Source: Streptomyces cinerochromogenes (GTDB taxonomy: Bacteria; Actinomycetota; Actinomycetes; Streptomycetales; Streptomycetaceae). From it: DNA of 64,000 bases. Under the pieces are notes generated by a model. The model saw nothing but the letters and a program-made list of their open reading frames with translations. It was not told where the DNA came from and searched no databases. Position 1 is the stretch's first letter; every line of letters starts with the position of its first letter. The translations under genes and the position numbers were made by a program. This document shows positions 17,156 to 24,740 of this stretch, piece by piece. The DNA is taken from assembly GCF_014648635.1 (NCBI RefSeq), contig NZ_BMRM01000017.1:1-64000 (forward strand), in the 5' to 3' direction.

Positions 17156-19279
17156 TCAGAAGACCGGCAGGGCGTACAGGGAGCTGCCGCTCGCCACGAA
17201 GACGCGGTTGCCGGCGGCGGCGAAGGCCGCGGAGTCGTCCGTGGAGCCGAGTTTGTAGGACCAGGTCTCCCGCGCGTCCTTCTCCGTGCCCGTGGTCGTC
17301 ACCGTGGGCACGGGTTCGGGGTCCAGGAACCAGACACCGTGGCCCTGGCGGACGACGGGGTGGTCGTTGCTGGTGACCGCCACCCCGGCCTCCCACCGTT
17401 TCTTCCCGCTCCGGACGTCGAACGCCATGGGGAATCCGTACCCTTGCGTGTCACAGCCCAGCGCGTACAGCACGTCGCCGTAGACGCCGGGCCGGCCCCA
17501 CTCCTTCTTGCTGTGGTCGTAGTAGGCCTCCTCCGTGTACGCCCACACCTGCTTGCCGTCGGAGATGCGGCGCGCCGACAGCGTCCTGCCGTTCAGGATG
17601 ACGAGGCCGTTGCGGACGGCCGGGAAGAGGTACCGCTCCTTCGCCAGATCGCGGGCCGTCCACTCCGTGCGCCCGCTTGCCGTGTTCACCGCCATGGCGT
17701 GCCCGGTGGAGGTGGTGACCACGAGCCGCCCCTGGTGGGCGGCCGGTCTGGGCAGGATCGTCGTGCGGAAGTCCTCGGGCAGCTGTGCCGTCCAGCGGAC
17801 GCGGGCGTCCGAGCGGCCCACGGCACGCAGCCGGTGGTCCTTCGTGACGAGGTAGACCGCTTCCTCGTCGGCCGTCAGGAGCGTCGCGGCATCGGCTCGC
17901 GCCGTCCACTTGCGCTCCCCCGTGGCCGGGACGAAGGTGTGCAGCGTGCCGTGGTCGTCGGCGGCCACGACCAACCGGTCGGACAGCGACAGGTAACGGC
18001 ACGTCATCCGCATCGCCGGAGCACTCCAGCGGCGCTTGCCGTCGACGACGTCCAGAGCCACCACCCCGCGCACGGGGTGCCCGGTGATCACGACGTCCCG
18101 TACCGGCAACGGCGCCGGGGACTTGGGGCTCGTCACGTCGTTCACCTCCCACAGCGGCTTGGGAGAGCCCCCGACGATGTAGTCACCCTGGTCGGCGGAG
18201 AGGAGACGTTCCGCCGGTGTCCGGGCGGCGGGCGGGTAGTCGAACGGGCCCTTCCGTCGCCCCTCGCTCCCGCCGCCACGCAGCAGCCACCAGCCCGTCC
18301 CGGTACCGCCCGCCGCGAGCACGGCCCCCCCGGCCGCGAAGCCGGTCAGGACGCGGCGCCGGCTCGGCCTCTCGGTCTCCGCCGTGGGCAGCAGCGGAGC
18401 GCTGAGATTCCGTATCTCACGCTCCCGCTCCCTGATCGCCTCGGTGACGGGCCCGCGCCTCCACGCCACGCCCGCCTTCCTGGGTGGGGCGAAGGCGGCG
18501 GCGATCTGCTCGGGGCTGGGCCGTGCCGCCGCGTCCTTCGCCAGGCAGGGCGCGATCAGCGCGTACTGCTCGGGTGACAGGCCCTGCCAGCGTGGCTCGC
18601 CGTGGACGACCTCGTACTGGACGGCGGCCACATGTGCGCCCTCGAACGCACGGTGACCGGTGGCCGCGTGGACGAGGACGGCGCCGAGGGAGAAGACGTC
18701 GGCTGCCGGGGTGACCCGGTGCCCGAGCACCTGTTCCGGCGCGCCGTACCCGGGAGTGACCGGGATCTGCCCGGTGGTGGTGAGTGTCAGCCCGTGCTCG
18801 GGGCGAGCGATACCGAAGTCGATGACCCGCGGGCCGTCCGAGGTGATCACGATGTTCGGCGGCTTGAGGTCGCGGTGGACGAAGCCGGAGGCGTGGATGT
18901 CGCGCAGCGTGCGGGCCACGGAGGCGGCCAGGGCGCGCAGGCTCGCGTCGTCCAGCGGGCCGTACCGCTCGATGACCTGGTCCAGGGTCGGCCCGGCGAG
19001 GAACTCGGTGGCGATCCACGGCCGGCCGCCCTCGGTCTGCGCACCCAGCACCGCGGCGACACCCGGGCTCCGCACGGCCTGAGCCGCCAGCGCCTCGCGC
19101 ACGAACCGCTGGGCGAGACCGGTGTCCTGGGAGAGTTCCGGCCGGAGCACCTTCACCGCGGCGACGGCGCCCGTGTGGTCCTGGCCGACATAGACCTTGC
19201 CCATGCCGCCCTCGCCCAGCACACCGAGCAGCCGGTACGGGCCCAGACGGATCGGGTCACCGGTCCCGAGGGGTCTCAT
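17156..19279 (-). CDS. Membrane Ser/Thr protein kinase with PQQ-type beta-propeller sensor
   Basis: 707 aa from the ATG at 19279. Kinase domain about 14-265 is intact: GEGGMGKVYVG glycine loop, VAAVK with Lys 43, HRDLKPPN (135-142), DFG (154-156), GAPE (179-182). A charged juxtamembrane segment and RRR precede one transmembrane helix (about 310-333), after which about 370 residues read as repeated WSAPA, WTARA, WTAQL, WAYTEE blade motifs typical of PQQ/quinoprotein-like beta propellers, so the sensor is extracellular. No PASTA repeats. It is last in the minus operon that contains mycP, esxB and esxA, suggesting that it senses or controls secretion. Target unknown. Confidence 0.93.
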   Translation of the reverse strand: MRPLGTGDPIRLGPYRLLGVLGEGGMGKVYVGQDHTGAVAAVKVLRPELSQDTGLAQRFVREALAAQAVRSPGVAAVLGAQTEGGRPWIATEFLAGPTLDQVIERYGPLDDASLRALAASVARTLRDIHASGFVHRDLKPPNIVITSDGPRVIDFGIARPEHGLTLTTTGQIPVTPGYGAPEQVLGHRVTPAADVFSLGAVLVHAATGHRAFEGAHVAAVQYEVVHGEPRWQGLSPEQYALIAPCLAKDAAARPSPEQIAAAFAPPRKAGVAWRRGPVTEAIREREREIRNLSAPLLPTAETERPSRRRVLTGFAAGGAVLAAGGTGTGWWLLRGGGSEGRRKGPFDYPPAARTPAERLLSADQGDYIVGGSPKPLWEVNDVTSPKSPAPLPVRDVVITGHPVRGVVALDVVDGKRRWSAPAMRMTCRYLSLSDRLVVAADDHGTLHTFVPATGERKWTARADAATLLTADEEAVYLVTKDHRLRAVGRSDARVRWTAQLPEDFRTTILPRPAAHQGRLVVTTSTGHAMAVNTASGRTEWTARDLAKERYLFPAVRNGLVILNGRTLSARRISDGKQVWAYTEEAYYDHSKKEWGRPGVYGDVLYALGCDTQGYGFPMAFDVRSGKKRWEAGVAVTSNDHPVVRQGHGVWFLDPEPVPTVTTTGTEKDARETWSYKLGSTDDSAAFAAAGNRVFVASGSSLYALPVF

Positions 19280-19331
19280 CGCGGATCTCTTTCTCTTGTC
19301 GCCACACGCTTCCCACCGCGCACCGGGCGGC

Positions 19332-21542
19332 TCACTGCAGGGGGAAGGCGGCGAGGAACCTGCCGCCCAGCGCGATGACGTGTGCGGATGCCTCGTGGGC
19401 GATGAACACCTCGCCCGTGGTCCTGAACGACCGGACCGGGGCACCGGTGGAATTCCAGGCGATGGCCCACAGCTCCGATCCACGCTTGTTGTACATGTAC
19501 TTGGGGCCGATCACCGGTGGGTCGGTGACGTCGGCCGCGGCTCCCTGCCCGCCCCGCTCCTCCCACATGACGGCGCCGCCCGTACCGGACAAGCCGACGA
19601 GCCCGTGCCCCTTGCGGGCCGCGTACACGAAGTCGTCCTTCACCACCGGCGGGCCGTACGTCGCCCCCGGGTGCTCCGACGCGGTGTCCCAGGCGACCTC
19701 GCCGTCGCTGAGCCGCAGGGCGCGCAGCGGCCCGCAGCCGACGTACAGATGGTCCTCGTCGACGGCCGGCGGCCGGCGGACCAGGTCCGGTCGGACACCG
19801 TCGAGCGGCCGGTCCCAGCGGACGGCGCCCGAGCGGGTGTCGCGGGCGACCGCCCGCACGGTGCCGTCGTTCGCCTCCTGGAGGGTCACCAGCCGGCCTC
19901 CGGCGACCGCGGCGCCGAGGAAGTACAGCCGCCTGGAGCCCTCGCGCCGGGCGGGCAGCGTGGTCGTCCACAGGCGCTTGCCGGAGGAGATGTCGACGGC
20001 GAACAGGTACCAGGTCTGCGAGGCGAGGAAGCCGTCGATGGAGTACGTGCCGCGGCCGGCTGCCACATAGGCGACACCGTCCGCGGTGCACACCAGCTGG
20101 TTCTGGTCGAGGACACCGTTGACGTCGGTGAACTCCGCGAACGGTTCCGCCGCCTTGCCGGTGGCCAGGTCGACGGACGCGAGCAGCAGCGGGAACCCGC
20201 CCGGTTTGCCGGCGTTGTGCGCGGAGCCGTCCGCCTGCACCAGCCGGATGAGGCGTTCGCCGTCGGTGGCCACCTGCCAGGTGTTCTCCATCCGGTCCGA
20301 GGCGAACCGGATGTGCCCGGTCTCGGCGACGATGCCGCCCAGGCCCTTGCCCGCCACCAGCACCACCAGGTCACCGACGACAAGGGGGCGCGCCGGGACC
20401 GTGTCGTCGGGCGGACCGGCGACCTGGATCTGCCAGACGGAGTCGAGCTTCTTCCTCGGCAGCCGGCCGCTGCCGGACCCGGTGGGCCGCGGCGCGGGCC
20501 CCGTACCGGCCCGCGCGCTCCAGGCCCAGGCCGCGGCCCCGGCGCCCGCGACGGCCAGAGCGGCCCCGCCGAAGACCAGCAGCCGCCGGCGGGAAGGGCG
20601 TGCGACGGCGGTCGGCGCGGCCGTGTGCTCCTCCTCCGGCGGACGCGGCAGCCGCCGCGGTGTGATCTGCCAGACCTCGCTCGCGCGCCGGGCGATGTCG
20701 GCCAGCAACACGTCCGGCAGATGGTCGGCGAACTCCCCGGTGCCGTCGTGCAGTCGAGCGGCGAGCCAGTCGGTCGTCGGCCGCCGGAAGGGGTTCTTGT
20801 CCAGGCACTGCGCGAGGACGGGCACCAGGCTGTCGGGTACGCCGGTCAGGTCGGGCTCGGCGTACTGCACCCGGTAGATCAGGTCCGCCGCCTGCCCGTG
20901 GCCGAACGGCGGACGCCCGGTGGCGGCGAAGACGAGCAGGCCGGCGAGGGCGAACACGTCACCCGCCGCCGAGTGCTCCTGCCCGCCCGCCTGTTCCGGC
21001 GACATGAAGGCGGGAGTGCCGACCGCGACCCCGATCCGGGTGAGGTGCGCGTCGCCGGCGGCGCGGGCGATGCCGAAGTCGATGACCTTCGGGCCGTAGG
21101 CGGTGACGAGGACGTTGGAGGGCTTGAGGTCGCGGTGGACGACGTCCGAGGCGTGCAACTGCCCCAGCGCCCCGCACAGCGCCGCGCCGAGCGCCCGTAC
21201 GGAGGCTTCGGGCAGCGGGCCGCACAGGTCGACGGCCTCGTCGAGGGGCGGCCCGAGCACGTACTCGGTGGCGAACCAGGGCGTCTCGGCCCGCGGATCC
21301 GCGTCCACGACCCCGGCGCCGAAGCGCTCGCCCACCACCCGGGCCGCGTCGGTCTCCAGCCGGAAGCGGCTGCGGGAGGCCGGGTCGGAGGCGATGTGGG
21401 CGTGCATCGTCTTGAGCGCGACGGTACGGCCGCCCGCGGTACGGGCCAGGTAGACGGTGCCCATACCGCCGCTGCCGAGGCGGGCGACGAGCCGGTACGG
21501 GCCGATCGTCTCCGGGTCGTCGTGAGTCAGGGGGGAGGACAT
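19332..21542 (-). CDS. Second membrane Ser/Thr protein kinase with beta-propeller sensor
   Basis: 736 aa. Intact kinase about 15-275: GSGGMGTVYLA, VALK (Lys 44), HRDLKPSN (136-143), DFG (155-157), MSPEQ. RRR and one membrane helix (about 321-341) are followed by a C-terminal propeller with VWQIQVAGPP, RLWTTTLPAR, RWDRPLDGV, AWDTASEHP and VMWEERGG blade-like repeats. Same architecture as the next gene downstream (52 bp away), evidently a tandem paralogue. It begins 8 bp after the pseudokinase stop, so the three are co-translated. ATG start preceded by ggag-rich sequence. Confidence 0.94.
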   Translation of the reverse strand: MSSPLTHDDPETIGPYRLVARLGSGGMGTVYLARTAGGRTVALKTMHAHIASDPASRSRFRLETDAARVVGERFGAGVVDADPRAETPWFATEYVLGPPLDEAVDLCGPLPEASVRALGAALCGALGQLHASDVVHRDLKPSNVLVTAYGPKVIDFGIARAAGDAHLTRIGVAVGTPAFMSPEQAGGQEHSAAGDVFALAGLLVFAATGRPPFGHGQAADLIYRVQYAEPDLTGVPDSLVPVLAQCLDKNPFRRPTTDWLAARLHDGTGEFADHLPDVLLADIARRASEVWQITPRRLPRPPEEEHTAAPTAVARPSRRRLLVFGGAALAVAGAGAAAWAWSARAGTGPAPRPTGSGSGRLPRKKLDSVWQIQVAGPPDDTVPARPLVVGDLVVLVAGKGLGGIVAETGHIRFASDRMENTWQVATDGERLIRLVQADGSAHNAGKPGGFPLLLASVDLATGKAAEPFAEFTDVNGVLDQNQLVCTADGVAYVAAGRGTYSIDGFLASQTWYLFAVDISSGKRLWTTTLPARREGSRRLYFLGAAVAGGRLVTLQEANDGTVRAVARDTRSGAVRWDRPLDGVRPDLVRRPPAVDEDHLYVGCGPLRALRLSDGEVAWDTASEHPGATYGPPVVKDDFVYAARKGHGLVGLSGTGGAVMWEERGGQGAAADVTDPPVIGPKYMYNKRGSELWAIAWNSTGAPVRSFRTTGEVFIAHEASAHVIALGGRFLAAFPLQ

Positions 21543-21550
21543 GGCGCTCG

Positions 21551-22501
21551 TCAGTTCGGCTGAGGGACGGGAGGGGTGACCGGCGCGGCTGCGCCCTCGA
21601 CGGGGATCTCCGCCGTGAGAACGGCCGCCGACTGGTGCGCGAGGGCGGCGATCACCCGTCCGGGGAGCCAGCCGGGGGCGAGGAGCGTGGCGGAGCCCGA
21701 CGGGTCACCGCCGGCCAGCGCGTCGGCCAGCTCGGCGAGTGAGGGGCGAGCACCGGGGTCGCGGGTGAGGCACCGGCTGAGGGCGGTACGGAACGCGGCC
21801 GGGAGTTCGTCCCGCTCCGGGGCCGTGTGGCCGGTGGCGGCGTACGCGAGCGTCGCTCCGAGGGCGTACACGTCGCCCAGGGGCCGCGGGCGCCCGCCGG
21901 AGGCCTGCTCCGGCGGCAGGCTGCCGGGCTCCAGGCCGGGCAGCCCGGACCGGGGCGTGCCGTCCGGGGCGGCGGCTCGTACGGCGCCGTAGCAGGTGAG
22001 GCGGGGGCCGTCGGCCGCGAGCAGGACGGCCGCGGGAGACACACCGGCGAAGGTCAGGCCCTGCCCGTGCAGGACGGCCAGGGTCTCGGCGAGGGCCGTG
22101 CCGAGCGCGCGTACCGTCCGTTCGGGCAGCGGACCGCCGTGCACGGCGAGGGCGGTCGGAAGCGGGAGGACGGGCAGGTAGGGCCGGGCGTACCAGGCGG
22201 GCCGGTCGGAGGCAGCGAGGGCGGTGGCCGGCGCCGCGCACGGGCCCAGGAGATACCGGGAGCCGTCGGCCTCCGCGAGGAAACGCCGGGGGTCACCGCC
22301 CGGGTGCGGGAGGGAGAGCAGTACGGTGTGCCGGCCGTCGACGCTGCGGGCGATGTACCGGCGCTCGGGGACGGGGATCCTGGTCCGCGGGTCGTCCAGC
22401 GCGGTGATGACGCGGTACGGGCCCACCTGCCGCCGTGACGCGGTGGCCCGGTCCGGCTCTCCCCCGGCGGCCACGCCCGTGGCGCCCTCGTTGGCCTGCA
22501 T
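21551..22501 (-). CDS. Cytoplasmic pseudokinase of the T7SS operon
   Basis: 316 aa, ATG at 22501 chosen because an AGGACAGGGA tract directly precedes it. The fold follows its two neighbours (GPYRVITAL start, ALAETLAVLHGQGL helix, LPPEQASGGRPRPLGDVYALGATLAYAATGH, C-lobe RDPGARPSLAELADAL), but every catalytic element is lost: VALK reads VLLS (Ser 63), HRDLKPSN reads FAGVSPAA (151-158), DFG reads CYG (170-172), and the glycine loop is degenerate (DDPRTRIPVPE). No transmembrane helix. It should therefore not phosphorylate; allosteric or scaffold partner of the two kinases is my inference. It lies directly downstream of esxA after a hairpin. Confidence 0.85.
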   Translation of the reverse strand: MQANEGATGVAAGGEPDRATASRRQVGPYRVITALDDPRTRIPVPERRYIARSVDGRHTVLLSLPHPGGDPRRFLAEADGSRYLLGPCAAPATALAASDRPAWYARPYLPVLPLPTALAVHGGPLPERTVRALGTALAETLAVLHGQGLTFAGVSPAAVLLAADGPRLTCYGAVRAAAPDGTPRSGLPGLEPGSLPPEQASGGRPRPLGDVYALGATLAYAATGHTAPERDELPAAFRTALSRCLTRDPGARPSLAELADALAGGDPSGSATLLAPGWLPGRVIAALAHQSAAVLTAEIPVEGAAAPVTPPVPQPN

Positions 22502-22549
22502 TCCCTGTCCTGGTGTGTCCGTCTCGCTGAGGTCGCCCGGCACGACAGG

Positions 22550-22578
22550 GGGTGGGCACCTCCCGTGCGTGCCCACCC
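22550..22578 (-). terminator. Attenuator-like hairpin between esxA and the kinase genes
   Basis: gggtgggcac (22550-22559) pairs perfectly with gtgcccaccc (22569-22578), 9-nt loop, about 30 bp after the esxA stop. In operon context it may allow high esxBA expression with partial readthrough into the kinases. No U-run. Confidence 0.6.
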
Positions 22579-22608
22579 GCCGTCGTGATGTGCCGGTCGT
22601 CCGGCCGC

Positions 22609-22911
22609 TTACATGAAGTAGCTGGCGGCCTTCCGGTCGCCGCCCTGGTAGTCACCGCCGGCCGCGTGCACGACCCGGCCGATGGCCTTGAGGGCCTCGT
22701 GGATGCCGTTGGCCTCACGGTCCCAGGCGGCCTGCTGCTCGGTGTACGTGTTGTGGGCCTCGCCCTCCCACATGCTGGCGACGCCGGCGACCTTCCGCTT
22801 GATGGCCTCCAGGCTCTCCTCCAGCCGCTGCGCGTGGTTGGCCAGCTGGGTGGCGGTGTCGTCGAGGCTGCCGTAAGTGACTTCCAGCTCGCCGCTGTTG
22901 TTGACGCTCAT
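22609..22911 (-). CDS. esxA: WXG100 protein EsxA
   Basis: 100 aa, the standard WXG100 size. Two amphipathic helices around a turn with W48-E49-G50 (SMWEGEA). Near the C-terminus it carries YQGGD (Tyr 88 to Asp 92), a match to the YxxxD/E secretion signal read by ESX machines. Start ATG with GGAG 6 nt upstream, 37 bp after esxB. Secreted by EccC as a heterodimer with EsxB. In S. coelicolor the pair is needed for normal sporulation by published work; not shown here. Confidence 0.95.
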   Translation of the reverse strand: MSVNNSGELEVTYGSLDDTATQLANHAQRLEESLEAIKRKVAGVASMWEGEAHNTYTEQQAAWDREANGIHEALKAIGRVVHAAGGDYQGGDRKAASYFM

Positions 22912-22948
22912 GGTTGCTCCGTTGCTGAGAGGTTGTGGCCTGGGTGGA

Positions 22949-23290
22949 TCAGTAGCTGGACAGCGCCGAGTGCGACCCGCCGAGGTCGACGTCGATGCTC
23001 TGGACCTGCGAGCGGATCTCGTCTTCCGTGCCGTCCTTGATCTTCCGGGTGTTGCTCATGGCCTCGATGAACTTGGTGAGGATGTTCCCGATCTTGACCA
23101 TGCGCTCGTTGATCTCGGTCTGCTTGGCGTTGAACGCGCCGGCACCGATGCCCTTCCAGTGGCCCTCAAGGCTGTCGATGATGGCCTGCAGCTCCTTGAG
23201 CTGGCCCTTGATGCCCTCGAAACGGTGCAGAAGCTCCTTTTCGAGGACGATGATGTCCTTGTCGCTTACCTTCTGGCGCTGCGTCGCCAT
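22949..23290 (-). CDS. esxB: WXG100 protein EsxB
   Basis: 113 aa, slightly long for the family. Helix-turn-helix with W45-K46-G47 (GHWKGIG) and a longer N-terminal lead (MATQRQKVSDKDI). The C-terminus (DLGGSHSALSSY) has no YxxxD/E; that signal is on the partner. AAGGG lies 7 nt before the ATG. First gene of the esxBA pair; the 114-bp gap from mycP may hold a separate promoter, though none is obvious. Confidence 0.95.
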   Translation of the reverse strand: MATQRQKVSDKDIIVLEKELLHRFEGIKGQLKELQAIIDSLEGHWKGIGAGAFNAKQTEINERMVKIGNILTKFIEAMSNTRKIKDGTEDEIRSQVQSIDVDLGGSHSALSSY

Positions 23291-23404
23291 TTTCGTGCCC
23301 TTCTTTTGTGAACTGACCTTGCCGGGCGCTGCACTCAGGCTTCAGCGCGGGTGGCAAGCGGACTTCTGCCCACTCGGTGGGTGAGCAGGTAGGCGGGAGA
23401 CCGC

Positions 23405-24673
23405 TCAGGCGTTACGGCGTGCGCGCAGCACGGCGAAGCCGGCGCCTCCGATGATGAGTACGGCTGCCGCGGCGCCGATGATCACCCAGGTCTGGGTGCT
23501 GCTGCCGGAGGTGGTGTCCTTGGCGGCGGCGGAGGTGGACCCGTTGCCGGAACCGGCCTTCTCACCCGGCTTCACCGACGCTCCCTCGGAGGGCGCGGCC
23601 GAGGACTTCCCACCGGCCGAGGACTTCCCACCGGCCGTGATGTCCTCGTCCGGGTCCGCTCCGTTCTCGGCGGCGAGGGGGTCCCTGTTGGCCGGTCCCG
23701 GATCGATGTTCTTGGCGATCAGCACTCGGCGCGGACGGATGATGCCGTAGCCGAGGTACTTGCTGGGCTTGTTCTTGGCCCAGGTACGGCCGGCGGTGTC
23801 GATGAAGGAACGGAGAACCTGGTTGGCCGTCCAGTCGGGGTGGGCGGACCAGACCAGGGCTGCGGAGGCTGAGGCTATGGCGGAGGCGAAGCTGGTGCCG
23901 TACTGAGTGCAGTACTTCGTCAAGGTCTTGTCGCAGTAGCCCTGGACGTCGAGGCCCGGCGCTGCGAGGTCGACCTGGTTCCCGTAGGAGGAGAAATTAC
24001 CGACGGTTCCGGTCTTGTCAATGGCCCCGACGCCGATGGCATACGGGTCCATGGACGGATAGTTCCGCTTGTTTCCCCTGTCTCCGGTGTTACCCGTGGA
24101 CGCGAAGAGCAGCTTTCCCTTGGAAGCGGCGTACTTGAGAGCCTCCTCTTCCTCCTCTGCGTAGTACTCGCTTCCGTAGGACATGTTGATGATCTTGGCG
24201 TCACTGTCGGCAGCAGCCCTGATGGCCTCGGCAGAGGTGAGGGATTTCGCCCGCTCGTCCTCATCCTTGAGCTGGTCAAGACCCACCCGAATGGGGATGA
24301 TCTTCGCCTCGGGAGCCAGGCCCTTGATGCCGCCACCGGCTCCTGTACCGGCGATTACTTCGGCAATCGAGGTGCCGTGGCCGTCATAATCCTGGGTGAC
24401 GTGGTATTTAGCGGCTTTGGGTACCTCGTCGACAAGCACCTGACCCTTGAGAGAAGGCGTGTCCGGGTTCACTCCGGTATCGATGACAGCGACCTTCACC
24501 CCCTTGCCGGTGCTGTACTTCCATATCTCCTTGGCGCCCATCGCGTCGAGATACCACTGCTTGGACTGAACGCCGTCCGCGGCCACGGCCCCGGGGGCAA
24601 GTCCTGCCGATGCGATGGCCAGCGCGCCCAGTACCGAGCAGACAGCAGACAGCCGTCTCGCGTTGCGCCTCAT
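23405..24673 (-). CDS. mycP: Mycosin, membrane-anchored subtilisin protease of the T7SS (first copy)
   Basis: 422 aa from the ATG at 24673 (a second ATG at 24718 is possible; the shorter form gives a better signal peptide: MRRNARR, hydrophobic core, AVAADG cleavage-like site). Subtilisin triad D65 (VAVIDTG), H99 (DGHGT), S261 (YGTSFASA), oxyanion Asn in STGNTG. A Ser/Gly/Ala linker leads to one C-terminal helix (AAAVLIIGGAGFAVL) and RARRNA. Mycosins act in the periplasm-side of ESX systems and stabilise the membrane complex. Codons in the middle (about 24000-24500) are clearly less GC-rich than the neighbours. Directly upstream of esxB in the operon. Confidence 0.95.
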   Translation of the reverse strand: MRRNARRLSAVCSVLGALAIASAGLAPGAVAADGVQSKQWYLDAMGAKEIWKYSTGKGVKVAVIDTGVNPDTPSLKGQVLVDEVPKAAKYHVTQDYDGHGTSIAEVIAGTGAGGGIKGLAPEAKIIPIRVGLDQLKDEDERAKSLTSAEAIRAAADSDAKIINMSYGSEYYAEEEEEALKYAASKGKLLFASTGNTGDRGNKRNYPSMDPYAIGVGAIDKTGTVGNFSSYGNQVDLAAPGLDVQGYCDKTLTKYCTQYGTSFASAIASASAALVWSAHPDWTANQVLRSFIDTAGRTWAKNKPSKYLGYGIIRPRRVLIAKNIDPGPANRDPLAAENGADPDEDITAGGKSSAGGKSSAAPSEGASVKPGEKAGSGNGSTSAAAKDTTSGSSTQTWVIIGAAAAVLIIGGAGFAVLRARRNA

Positions 24674-24740
24674 CAGGAGGGCAGTCCTCGTACCGCGCCG
24701 GCCGGTCCCTGGCTTCATGCCTGTGTACGTCCTCGCTCGT

